DNA of 39,216 bases, taken from Streptomyces globisporus. GTDB taxonomy: Bacteria > Actinomycetota > Actinomycetes > Streptomycetales > Streptomycetaceae. Position numbers and translations under genes: made by a program. The notes under the pieces were generated by a model. The model was not told the DNA's origin. It worked only from the letters and a program-made list of their open reading frames with translations, and ran no database searches. Below, piece after piece: positions 1-6,228 of this stretch. How positions within the stretch are numbered: the stretch's first letter is position 1; each line of letters begins with the position of its first letter. Where the stretch lies: contig NZ_QWFA01000028.1 of assembly GCF_003501885.1 (NCBI RefSeq), positions 1 through 39,216 of the forward strand. Direction: 5' to 3'.

Positions 1-42
1 GCCCGGGGGGACCTGTATGGCGGGGGTGGGGAGGTGCTGCAT
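1..42 (-). CDS. Start of an unidentified element gene (5' fragment)
   Basis: Only the first 14 codons (MQHLPTPAIQVPPG) lie in the window; the gene runs off the left edge. The start is supported by a strong ribosome binding site, GGAGAAAGG on the minus strand, a few bases before the ATG at 42. It follows the RRQRL-protein gene by about 90 bases on the same strand, so it is probably the next gene of the transfer operon. In related Streptomyces integrative elements the next gene is often an FtsK/SpoIIIE-type transfer protein or another small transfer gene, but the visible residues do not decide this. Confidence 0.5.
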   Translation of the reverse strand, partial: MQHLPTPAIQVPPG

Positions 43-134
43 TGCCTTTCTCCGATCCGGTCGGTTGGACAGTGCGGGAGTGCCCCGGGCCGGAGTCGAT
101 CCGGCAGCCTCACGCCGTGTTCCGGGGCGGTCGA

Positions 135-626
135 TCAGTGCTGGTTGCGCTGGGCGTCGCGGGCGTCCATCTCGTCGTTGAACTGGGCGTACTCGGCGGC
201 GTCGATCGCCTCGTAGTCGGCGTGCATCTGCTCCAGCTCGGCCTGCCGCTGCTCGTATGCGTCCATGTCCATGGCGGGTTCCTCTCCTCGTTCTTCGGTC
301 GGCTTGGGGGTGTCGTGGCAGGTGACGCACATGCCGAGCGAGCGCGGGATGCAGTACCCGGCGTCGGTGCGGCAGGTGGGGCAGGTGCGGCGGGCCCGCA
401 TCGCCGCAGCGAGTGCGGCGGTGCGGGCCGGGGTCATGGGGCGTACGGGCTTGGCCCGGTCGACCCGGTAGAGGTAGGCGACCAGCGGCCCACGGCGACG
501 CCGTGGCCGCTCAAGCTGAGCGGCTACGTCCTGACCTCCCGGCCGCAGCCCCAGCGCTCGGAGCTGACGGCGGGTGGCCAACCCGTCCGGGGCGAGACGC
601 CACCGGTAGCAGGGCAGGGCGCTCAT
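135..626 (-). CDS. RRQRL-motif zinc-binding protein of integrative element
   Basis: A 163-residue soluble protein. Residues 19-30 hold RRQLRALGLRPGG, the near-invariant N-terminal motif that names the RRQRL family, followed by a basic patch (RPRRRRGP). Around residues 82-103 come four cysteines (CPTC...GYCIP...CVTCHD) that look like a zinc ribbon. The C-terminal third is acidic and probably helical (AYEQRQAELEQMHADYEAID). Proteins of this family are known mainly from actinobacterial conjugative elements next to DUF2637 genes; their molecular role is not established. The ATG overlaps the TGA of the upstream DUF2637 gene by four bases (ATGA), so translation is probably coupled. A role in transfer or DNA binding is inference from context and the zinc motif. 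Confidence 0.75.
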   Translation of the reverse strand: MSALPCYRWRLAPDGLATRRQLRALGLRPGGQDVAAQLERPRRRRGPLVAYLYRVDRAKPVRPMTPARTAALAAAMRARRTCPTCRTDAGYCIPRSLGMCVTCHDTPKPTEERGEEPAMDMDAYEQRQAELEQMHADYEAIDAAEYAQFNDEMDARDAQRNQH

Positions 627-1624
627 GACGACGCGCCCTCAAGGACGAGCCCGGCCCCGTCGCGGTGTTCCTGGTAGCGGGCGGAGACCCACCCGGTCGA
701 CCAGCCGCACAGGTCCGCAGCCGCCCGGACGGGCAGCCCTTCACCGAAGGAGGCGTGGACGACGAGCCGGGCTTTGTCCTCGGGGAGCTTCTCGTTCACC
801 GGACCAGCGGACAGCAGCGCCGCGCGTTCACGGGCCTCACGCTCGGCCCGCTCCTGCTGCTGTCGGCGCGCCTGCTGCTCGCGCTCCAACCGGTCCCGCT
901 CGCGGCGCTGGGCAGCTTCGCGTTCGAGGCGTTCACGCTCGGCCTGCTGCTGTTCACGCATCTGTTCACGGCGTTCACGGGCCTCCCGCTCGGCACGCTC
1001 CCGAGCCTCAGCCCGCTCGCGTTCCTCACGCCGCGCAGCCTCTTCCCGGGCGGTCTGTTCACGGGCGATCAGCGCTTCGTGCTCGCGCTGTTCACGGGCC
1101 AACTGGGCCGCGTGCTCCCGCTCCTCACGCTGCCGCCGCTGCTGTGCCTCACGGCGCTCGGTGGCGGCCTGCTCGCGCTCGGCGCGCTCGACTTTGAGCT
1201 GGGCTTCGCGGGCTGCCTGGGCGGTGGTGATGGCCCGCCGGTAGGCGAGTCCGGTCTCTGCGGTGACGATCAGAAGGAGCGGTGCGACCGCGTGGACAGC
1301 GGCCCCGACCAGGTCTTTCTTGAGCGCGGAGTCCGCGACGTTCAGGGCCAGGGTCATGAAGCCGGTCATCCACCGCAGGGCGATGGGCCACCGGCCACCG
1401 TGCCCGCCCATCCCGGCCAGGACCGCATCCAGCCGCACCACAATCACGACCGCCGCGTCCACGACGAGAGGGAGGATCGGGGCCGTCCACTCCCACCCCT
1501 TCGGACTGTGGCGCTCCATCAGCGGCGTCACCGTGAGGATGGAGAACAGCATCGCCCCGCCCACGATCAACCACGTCCCGACTGACAGGGCGCGTTCCGC
1601 TGAACGGATCTGAACAGCGTTCAC
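623..1624 (-). CDS. DUF2637 membrane protein with long charged coiled coil (Spd-like)
   Basis: A 333-residue protein in three parts. Residues 15-125 carry about four hydrophobic segments (SVGTWLIVGGAMLFSIL; PILPLVVDAAVVIVV; ALRWMTGFMTLALNVA; AVAPLLLIVTAETG), typical of DUF2637 proteins of Streptomyces plasmids and AICEs. Residues 128-275 are almost entirely E, R, Q and A and should form one long coiled coil. Residues 280-325 (LPEDKARLVVHASFGEGLPVRAAA...) resemble the HTH-like tail seen in such proteins. DUF2637 proteins sit in spd (plasmid spreading) operons, so a role in intramycelial plasmid spreading is inferred. The start is GTG at 1624, overlapping the upstream TGA by four bases. The low-complexity codons GAG/CGC/CAG produce long spurious open frames on the other strand. 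Confidence 0.8.
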   Translation of the reverse strand: MNAVQIRSAERALSVGTWLIVGGAMLFSILTVTPLMERHSPKGWEWTAPILPLVVDAAVVIVVRLDAVLAGMGGHGGRWPIALRWMTGFMTLALNVADSALKKDLVGAAVHAVAPLLLIVTAETGLAYRRAITTAQAAREAQLKVERAEREQAATERREAQQRRQREEREHAAQLAREQREHEALIAREQTAREEAARREERERAEARERAEREARERREQMREQQQAERERLEREAAQRRERDRLEREQQARRQQQERAEREARERAALLSAGPVNEKLPEDKARLVVHASFGEGLPVRAAADLCGWSTGWVSARYQEHRDGAGLVLEGASS

Positions 1625-1950
1625 GACGCCACCTCCAGACCCGCCACGGGCGCCGGGATCACGGAGTAGCCGACCAAGCGCAGCCGGGCCCCCGTGAACA
1701 CGGCATGAGCGTCCAGGACGCGGGTTGTGCCCCGGCTCTGAACCTTGTGAACAACGGCCCCGGGGGTGATGTCCAGGGCCTCACGCCACGCCTCGAACGC
1801 GGCCAGGTCGTTGTGCGCCGACAGCTCCAGCTGGTCGGGGAAGATGGTGGAGACGTGGACGTCGACGGCCGGCAGGTCCGGGAACCGGGCCATCAGTGAG
1901 GCCAGCGCGGTGACCGCGGCGGACAGCCCGCTCATCGTCGGCGCGCTCAT
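1621..1950 (-). CDS. Hypothetical 109-aa element protein
   Basis: A small protein starting MSAPTMSGLSAAVTALASLMARFPDLPAVDVHVS. I chose the ATG at 1950 because it overlaps the stop of the preceding gene (ATGA, 1947-1950), as at every other junction in this operon; a longer in-frame extension upstream is arginine-rich antisense-like sequence and not credible. The residues LPAVDVHVSTIFPDQLELSAHNDLAAFEAWREAL look like a small alpha/beta fold. The family is common in Streptomyces integrative elements as far as I recall, but I cannot give it a function. No signal peptide or membrane segment is visible. Confidence 0.65.
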   Translation of the reverse strand: MSAPTMSGLSAAVTALASLMARFPDLPAVDVHVSTIFPDQLELSAHNDLAAFEAWREALDITPGAVVHKVQSRGTTRVLDAHAVFTGARLRLVGYSVIPAPVAGLEVAS

Positions 1951-2246
1951 ACCGCACCGCCCGACGACGTTGCAGCGGAACGGTCGGCCACCGGGCGGAC
2001 GGGGATCTTGGCGAACATCCTCCGCCGGGGCGCGGGGGTGGCGTCCCACTTCCACTCGGCCCCGCCCCGGGCCTCGTAGCCGAGAGCGGCCAGAACGGCC
2101 ACGCGCTCGTGAACGGTCGGGACGGGCTCGGCGCGGTTGAAGCCGTGCACCGGCCACTCTCGCGGCTCGTAGCCGGTCAGGACAAACAGCTTCCAGGTCC
2201 CTGACACGTCCAGGACCATGCGGGCCTCGGGAAGCAGCGACATCAC
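1947..2246 (-). CDS. Small element protein, DUF6303-like
   Basis: A 99-residue protein (MMSLLPEARMVLDVSGTWKLFV...) with a compact N-terminal beta-rich part (WKLFVLTGYEPREWPVHGFNR) and a short basic tail. The pattern matches what I remember of DUF6303, a family of unknown function confined to Streptomyces-type mobile elements. The start is either GTG at 2246, overlapping the upstream TGA by four bases, or ATG at 2243, sharing one base with it; both imply translational coupling. Function is unknown; position between a DUF6284-like gene and the DUF2637 gene puts it in the transfer/spread operon. Confidence 0.65.
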   Translation of the reverse strand: MMSLLPEARMVLDVSGTWKLFVLTGYEPREWPVHGFNRAEPVPTVHERVAVLAALGYEARGGAEWKWDATPAPRRRMFAKIPVRPVADRSAATSSGGAV

Positions 2247-2503
2247 GCCACCTCCCCAGCGGTCCGCGTGTTTGCCAGGTCACGGCGGGCAGCCAGCACC
2301 CGGCGGCGGGCCCGGCGGATGCGCTGGTGGTCCAGCTCGGTCGGGGTGCGGTCGATGGTCATGATCTGCGCGTCCAGCAGGTCGACGTCCGCCAGAATGG
2401 CGGGCATCTCCGTCTCGATCGCGTCCAGATCGGCGTCCGACGGCTCACCGTCGAACGGGGCAGCGCCCGTAACGGCCGCCTGAAGTGCTGCGATGCTCTT
2501 CAT
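2243..2503 (-). CDS. Small element protein, DUF6284-like
   Basis: An 86-residue acidic-then-basic protein. The segment SDADLDAIETEMPAILADVDLLDAQI, followed by TPTELDHQRIRRARRRVLAARR, agrees with my memory of DUF6284, found in Streptomyces conjugative elements. It should be all-helical, with two helices separated by the DRTPTE turn. The ATG at 2503 has a good ribosome binding site (GAGAGGAA, about 10 bases upstream on the minus strand). It is the first clear gene of the transfer operon, about 420 bases downstream of the operator-bearing promoter at 2932-2960. Function unknown; no catalytic motif. Confidence 0.7.
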   Translation of the reverse strand: MKSIAALQAAVTGAAPFDGEPSDADLDAIETEMPAILADVDLLDAQIMTIDRTPTELDHQRIRRARRRVLAARRDLANTRTAGEVA

Positions 2504-2931
2504 GGGTCTGTTCCTCTCAGGAAGGAACGGCTCAACACGAACCCCCGGAGTTGCTGCTCCGGGGGTTCTCGCCGTTGGAACCAGGAACCGGCTCCCCTCA
2601 GCCCCGCCCGTACGACCCCAGAGGGGCGGACGGGCGGGGGAGGCAACCGGCCGCAGCGGTCATGGGCACTGCGGATGGTCTTGACGTGCAGATGTCTCCT
2701 TCGGGAACACGAGCTCCCGGGTAGGCGTATGGAGACGTGACCTTTCGGTCTAAGCCCTCCGGTTGACCAGGGATCCGGGACCCTCGGCCCGATCTCTCAC
2801 GGGCCCCTTGGCGTCGCATCCGAAGACGTGACGCCCAGTCGTGCAGGTCGAAGCAGCCCAAAGAAGGCCCTCTTCTGCGTGGGTCACCGCCCTCTTCCGA
2901 AAGTTCCGGATCGGGCGGTGGCCACAACAAG
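2504..2931 (-). other. Long untranslated leader of the transfer operon
   Basis: No convincing protein gene lies here. If transcription starts near 2925, the mRNA has a leader of roughly 420 nt. Two very short minus-strand reading frames are possible: a GTG frame of about 16 codons with GGGAG just before it, whose stop overlaps the ATG of a 21-codon frame (starting MTAAAGCLPR, ending near 2598). Neither has enough length to judge. A strong hairpin lies at 2540-2567. Confidence 0.4.
2540..2567 (-). terminator. Hairpin in the leader before the first transfer-operon gene
   Basis: A perfect 11-bp stem (AACCCCCGGAG at 2540-2550 with CTCCGGGGGTT at 2557-2567) around a 6-base loop. No U-run follows on either strand. 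It ends about 37 bases before the first start codon, so it may be a terminator for leader transcripts, an RNA stability element, or a partial attenuator. Confidence 0.5.
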
Positions 2932-2960
2932 AGACTGGACCGGTGGACCGGTCCAGTCAA
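2932..2960 (-). promoter_or_regulatory. Transfer-operon promoter with GntR operator 1 in its spacer
   Basis: On the minus strand TTGACT (2960-2955) and CAGTCT (2937-2932) are separated by 17 bases. The space between them is filled by a perfect palindrome, 2934-2957: two 11-base arms, ACTGGACCGGT and ACCGGTCCAGT, around GG. The same half-site occurs at two other places flanking the GntR gene. A repressor bound here would block RNA polymerase at the promoter of the DUF6284/DUF6303/DUF2637 operon. The hexamers and palindrome are visible; promoter activity and the identity of the binding protein are inference. Confidence 0.6.
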
Positions 2961-3028
2961 GCGATGAATCTGTGTGCCGCTGCTTCGTTGCGAGGGAAAG
3001 TGCAGGTGAGGAGGCATTTCCTAGCGAC

Positions 3029-3059
3029 AAAAAAAGCTGAACCGGTGGACCGGTCCAGC
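3029..3059 (-). terminator. GntR operator 2 acting also as intrinsic terminator
   Basis: About 24 bases past the stop of the GntR gene, the minus strand reads an 11-base arm (GCTGGACCGGT, 3059-3049), CC, a second arm (ACCGGTTCAGC, 3046-3036), and then seven T residues (3035-3029). In RNA this is a GC-rich hairpin with a U-tract, the form of a rho-independent terminator. In DNA it is the operator palindrome with one mismatch. The same sequence can therefore end the repressor transcript and bind the repressor. Confidence 0.6.
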
Positions 3060-3082
3060 CGTCTCTGTTGCTCGTTGAGTGC

Positions 3083-3799
3083 CTACATGGCGTAGGTGTC
3101 CACCTGCTCGAAGAGCGAGGAGGGTGTGACGCCCTCCTCACAGACCAGCGGCTTCCCTTGTTCGTCGTACGCCGTGTGCAGCAGCACGGCTACTGGTGCG
3201 CCCTGCGGCACCCCCAAGCGTTCCGCCTCCGTCTCCGACGCGCCGCGCACGGTGGTGACGTCAACGCCTTCGGCCGGGGCCCGCCCGGTCTGGCGCCGGA
3301 TGTAGCGTGTCGTGCCTTCGGCGATCGGGTGAGTGTCGGCAAGGCGCGGCGACACCTCCGCGACCTCCGGGGGGAACCACGCCTCAACGCAACTGTTCGG
3401 CGATCCGTCCGGGAGCTGGAGGACCCGAACGCGCCGAAGCGCCGTTGTCCCGGGGGGGAGACCGAGGGCGGCGGCGACGCGGGCAGGGGGTTCCGCCCAG
3501 TCGGGCTCACCTACGCGCAGGAACGGCATCCCTCCCAGGATGCGCGCCGACCCCGCACGGCGGGCGCCGGCGGGGCGTGCCACGGGCGTTTCCGTGACGA
3601 CGAACCCGGTTCCCTGCTTGGCCACGACCACGCCATCGTTTCGCAGTACATCGACGGCCTTGATGGCGGTTGCTCGTGACACATCCCACTGCTCGGCCAA
3701 TTCGCGGCCGGATGGAATCGTGGCCCCGGGGGCGATCTCACCAGCGGCGATGCGGGCGCGCAGGAACTCTGCGATCTCTTCGTACTTCAGGACTGCCAT
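3083..3799 (-). CDS. GntR-family (HutC/UTRA) repressor, KorSA-like
   Basis: A 238-residue regulator. Residues 1-70 form the GntR winged helix: KYEEIAEFLRARIAAGEIAPG, then IPSGRELAEQWDVSRATAIKAV (recognition helix-turn-helix) and the wing GVVVAKQGTGFVV. Residues 85-235 resemble the UTRA effector domain (ILGGMPFLRVGE..., ending EEGVTPSSLFEQVDTYAM). KorSA of pSAM2 is a GntR repressor in the same position, controlling element transfer and replication. I start at the ATG at 3799, preceded by AGGGGAAG; an upstream in-frame extension would run through operator 3 and the divergent promoter. Three operators (2934-2957, 3036-3059, 3820-3837) flank this gene, so it probably represses the transfer operon, the divergent methyltransferase and itself. 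The ligand is unknown. Confidence 0.8.
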   Translation of the reverse strand: MAVLKYEEIAEFLRARIAAGEIAPGATIPSGRELAEQWDVSRATAIKAVDVLRNDGVVVAKQGTGFVVTETPVARPAGARRAGSARILGGMPFLRVGEPDWAEPPARVAAALGLPPGTTALRRVRVLQLPDGSPNSCVEAWFPPEVAEVSPRLADTHPIAEGTTRYIRRQTGRAPAEGVDVTTVRGASETEAERLGVPQGAPVAVLLHTAYDEQGKPLVCEEGVTPSSLFEQVDTYAM

Positions 3800-3819
3800 G
3801 GCTTCCCCTATTTCCTGCG

Positions 3820-3849
3820 CTGGACTGGTCCACCGGTACACACGATACT
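3820..3849 (+). promoter_or_regulatory. Divergent control region with GntR operator 3
   Basis: CTGGACTGGT-CC-ACCGGT (3820-3837) matches the operator consensus with one mismatch in the first arm and a diverged last four bases of the second. On the plus strand TGGACT (3821-3826), 17 bases, and GATACT (3844-3849) make a promoter that would start at about the A of the methyltransferase ATG at 3856, so that mRNA would be leaderless. On the minus strand a weaker pair, TCGACA (3862-3857) and TGTACC (3840-3835), could drive the GntR gene. The operator overlaps both. Confidence 0.5.
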
Positions 3850-3855
3850 GCGACC

Positions 3856-4686
3856 ATGTCGAATCTCGAATTGGCACCCTCCGTGATGCGGTTCTATGGC
3901 GAGACGGTCAACGAGGACAGCCGCCTGCGCAGCTCGGCAGACGGTCGGATGGAACTGGTCAGAACTCAGGAACTCCTCCGACGCTTTCTGCCCCCCGCGC
4001 CGGCGCGTGTGCTCGACGTGGGCGGGGGGACCGGGATTCACGCTGAATGGCTGGTGAAGGACGGCTACGACGTAGCTCTGGTAGATCCGGTGCCCCGTCA
4101 CGTTGAGGCCGCTTCGGCGGTGTGCCCGGCGGTCGTCGGGGACGCGCGCGACCTGCCCGAGCCGGACGACACCTTCGACGTCGTGCAGCTGCTTGGGCCG
4201 CTCTACCACCTGCCCGACCCGGTCGACCGGCGACGGGCACTCGCGGAAGCCTCCCGCGTGGCCAAGCCCGGCGGGCTGGTCGCCGCTGCCGCGATCAATC
4301 GCTATGCGTCGCTCTTCGAGCACGTCACGTACGCCCACCTGCACACCGAACGGATTCACAACTCCGTCTCCAAGATTCTGGAGACGGCGGTCTACGACGG
4401 GGCGCGCGGGTTCACCCTGTCGTACTTCCACCGGGCCGAAGAGCTGGTGACTGAGCTGGTCGCCTCCGGGCTGGAGGATGTGCAGGTCTTCGGCATCGAG
4501 GGCCCCGCCTGGTCGCTGGTGAAGGCGGCAGAACAGCAGCCGGGCGAAGGTCCCACGGAGGAGCTGATCGCCTCAGCCATGGACGCGGCCCGCATGGCAG
4601 AGCCGTACCCGGAACTCCTCGCCGCCAGCTCGCACCTCTTGGCCGTCGGTACGGTTCCCGTCGACAGTGCCGACCGGCGGCCCTGA
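3856..4686 (+). CDS. Class I SAM-dependent methyltransferase
   Basis: A 276-residue protein. The Rossmann SAM site is clear: motif I VLDVGGGTGIHAEWL (about residues 50-64), an acidic residue ending strand 2 (VALVDPVP), motif II GDARDLPEPDDTFDVV and LLGPLYHLPD, then AKPGGLVAAAAINR. This is the Methyltransf_11/25 type of small-molecule methyltransferase; the substrate cannot be read. No ribosome binding site precedes the ATG, but a -10-like GATACT ends 7 bases upstream, consistent with leaderless expression. Divergent from the GntR gene across operator 3, it is probably repressor-controlled cargo near the element's end. It lies between element genes and rlmN, so it is more likely element cargo than chromosome. 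Confidence 0.75.
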   Translation: MSNLELAPSVMRFYGETVNEDSRLRSSADGRMELVRTQELLRRFLPPAPARVLDVGGGTGIHAEWLVKDGYDVALVDPVPRHVEAASAVCPAVVGDARDLPEPDDTFDVVQLLGPLYHLPDPVDRRRALAEASRVAKPGGLVAAAAINRYASLFEHVTYAHLHTERIHNSVSKILETAVYDGARGFTLSYFHRAEELVTELVASGLEDVQVFGIEGPAWSLVKAAEQQPGEGPTEELIASAMDAARMAEPYPELLAASSHLLAVGTVPVDSADRRP

Positions 4687-4848
4687 CCTGCGGACGGGAC
4701 CTTGGTGCCGGGCCGTCTGTGGGCCGTCGGAGGGCCGCCGACAACGACCCACAACCACCATCAACGACCGGCACCGTGCGGCCCGGGTCGTCGCTGAGCT
4801 GGGCGACGGCCCGGGGCACCTCGGCGTGTCTGCGACACTGGATGAACC
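4687..4848. other. Probable element-chromosome junction
   Basis: No gene is present. The sequence holds repeated GGGCCGTC/GGGCCGCC motifs and an AC-rich stretch (ACAACGACCC, ACAACCACC, CAACGACC), and TGTGGG (4718-4723) faces CCCACA (4748-4753). Such short direct and inverted repeats resemble integrase arm sites near att sites of actinobacterial elements. No tRNA 3' end is recognisable. With only one end of the element in the window, an att repeat cannot be shown. Confidence 0.3.
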
Positions 4849-5955
4849 ATGCCTAAGCCCGGAGAACTCACTTTCGTCGCGCCCCGCGGAGCCAAGAAGC
4901 CGCCGCGGCACCTCGCCGACCTCACGCCCGCCGAGCGCAAGGAAGCGGTCGCCGCGACCGGCGAGAAGCCGTTCCGCGCCCAGCAGCTCTCGCAGCACTA
5001 CTTCGCGCGGTACGCGCACGACCCGGCCGAGTGGACCAACATCCCGGCCGCGTCGCGGGAGAAGCTCGCCGAGGCGCTGTTCCCCGAGCTGATGTCCGTG
5101 ATCCGGCACATCAGCTGCGACGACGACACCACCCGCAAGACCCTGTGGAAGCTGCACGACGGGACGCTCGTCGAGTCCGTCCTGATGCGCTATCCGGACC
5201 GCGTCACGATGTGTATCTCCTCGCAGGCCGGCTGCGGAATGAACTGCCCCTTCTGCGCCACCGGGCAGGCCGGCCTCGACCGCAATCTGTCGACCGCAGA
5301 GATCGTGCACCAGATCGTCGACGGCATGCGCGCCCTGCGCGACGGCGAGGTGCCCGGCGGTCCCGCCCGGCTGTCCAACATCGTCTTCATGGGCATGGGC
5401 GAGCCGCTCGCCAACTACAAGCGGGTCGTCGGCGCCATCCGCCGGCTGACCGACCCGGAGCCGGACGGCCTCGGTCTCTCGCAGCGCGGGATCACCGTCT
5501 CCACCGTGGGCCTCGTCCCGGCCATGCTGCGCTTCGCCGACGAGGGGTTCAAGTGCCGCCTCGCCGTCTCGCTGCACGCCCCGGACGACGAGCTGCGCGA
5601 CACCCTGGTCCCCGTCAACACCCGGTGGAAGGTCCGCGAGGTCCTGGACGCCGCCTGGGAGTACGCGGAGAAGTCCGGCCGCCGGATCTCCATCGAGTAC
5701 GCCCTGATCCGGGACATCAACGACCAGGCCTGGCGCGGCGACCTGCTCGGCCGGCTCCTCAAGGGCAAGCGGGTGCACGTCAACCTGATCCCGCTGAACC
5801 CGACGCCCGGCTCCAAGTGGACCGCCTCGCGCCCCGAGGACGAGAAGGCGTTCGTCGAGGCCATCGCGGCCCACGGCGTGCCCGTCACCGTCCGGGACAC
5901 CCGCGGTCAGGAGATCGACGGGGCCTGCGGTCAGCTGGCGGCCTCCGAGCGCTAG
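4849..5955 (+). CDS. rlmN: 23S rRNA (adenine2503-C2)/tRNA A37-C2 methyltransferase RlmN
   Basis: A 368-residue radical-SAM enzyme of normal family length. The [4Fe-4S] cluster cysteines are C129, C133 and C136 (CGMNCPFC). The two catalytic cysteines known from E. coli RlmN correspond to C122 (MCISSQAG) and C360 (EIDGACGQL). Other family blocks are [27 protein letters not shown] [22 protein letters not shown] and [11 protein letters not shown]. It methylates C2 of A2503 in 23S rRNA and A37 in some tRNAs by a ping-pong mechanism through a methylated cysteine. The ATG at 4849 has only a weak GGATG before it. In Streptomyces this gene normally lies close to the frr-cdsA translation/lipid cluster, so the left-hand element probably separates it from those genes. 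Confidence 0.96.
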   Translation: MPKPGELTFVAPRGAKKPPRHLADLTPAERKEAVAATGEKPFRAQQLSQHYFARYAHDPAEWTNIPAASREKLAEALFPELMSVIRHISCDDDTTRKTLWKLHDGTLVESVLMRYPDRVTMCISSQAGCGMNCPFCATGQAGLDRNLSTAEIVHQIVDGMRALRDGEVPGGPARLSNIVFMGMGEPLANYKRVVGAIRRLTDPEPDGLGLSQRGITVSTVGLVPAMLRFADEGFKCRLAVSLHAPDDELRDTLVPVNTRWKVREVLDAAWEYAEKSGRRISIEYALIRDINDQAWRGDLLGRLLKGKRVHVNLIPLNPTPGSKWTASRPEDEKAFVEAIAAHGVPVTVRDTRGQEIDGACGQLAASER

Positions 5956-6032
5956 GACAGGACCCAGGACTCCCGGGCCTCTCCGGTTCGGCCGGAAACC
6001 GCCGGTGTAGCCTGGGCCGAAATCAACTTCAT

Positions 6033-6135
6033 ATTCCGACAGGGGAGCGCCACAGCGCTGAGAGTGCGGCACCAAGGACAGGTTGGCCGCAGACCCTCTG
6101 AACCTCGCCCGGGTCATTCCGGGTAGGAAGTTCGG
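6033..6135 (+). ncRNA. TPP riboswitch (THI element)
   Basis: The hallmark thi-box blocks appear in order: ACAGGGGAGC (6040-6049), GCTGAGAGTGCGG (6057-6069), CCGCAGACCCTCTGAACCT (6088-6104 region), and the 3' helix CCGGGTCATTCCGGGTAGG (6109-6126). The CTGAGA and ACCCTCTGAACCT segments contact the pyrimidine and pyrophosphate parts of TPP. It lies about 100 bases before thiB, so TPP should shut off thiamine uptake. Confidence 0.95.
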
Positions 6136-6154
6136 ACCTTACTCAAGCTGTTGC

Positions 6155-6193
6155 GCCCTGCCCGCTTCCGGTTCGCCGGACAGCGGGCGGGGC
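6155..6193 (+). terminator. Hairpin forming the likely TPP expression platform
   Basis: An 11-bp outer stem (6155-6165 with 6183-6193, one G-U pair) encloses a 5-bp inner stem TCCGG/CCGGA with a TTCG tetraloop (6172-6175). It lies between the TPP aptamer and the thiB ribosome binding site AGGAGG. No U-run follows, so it could act as a U-less terminator or control access to the ribosome binding site. Confidence 0.55.
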
Positions 6194-6228
6194 CGCGTCT
6201 CTTCCTGGTCACCTCCAGGAGGAATCAC

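Noticed and set aside
625..1585. Several long plus-strand frames opposite the DUF2637 gene
   Set aside because: They are rich in Arg/Ser/Leu repeats produced by antisense reading of GAG/CGC/CAG codons of the coiled coil, and have no ribosome binding site or family match.
2598..3017. A 139-codon minus-strand frame through the control region
   Set aside because: It crosses operator 1 and the proposed promoter, has atypical composition (many P, R, S) and no credible start signal.
4687..4848. tRNA gene at the element boundary
   Set aside because: No cloverleaf, T-loop (GGTTCGAATC-like) or CCA-adjacent acceptor stem can be drawn in this interval.
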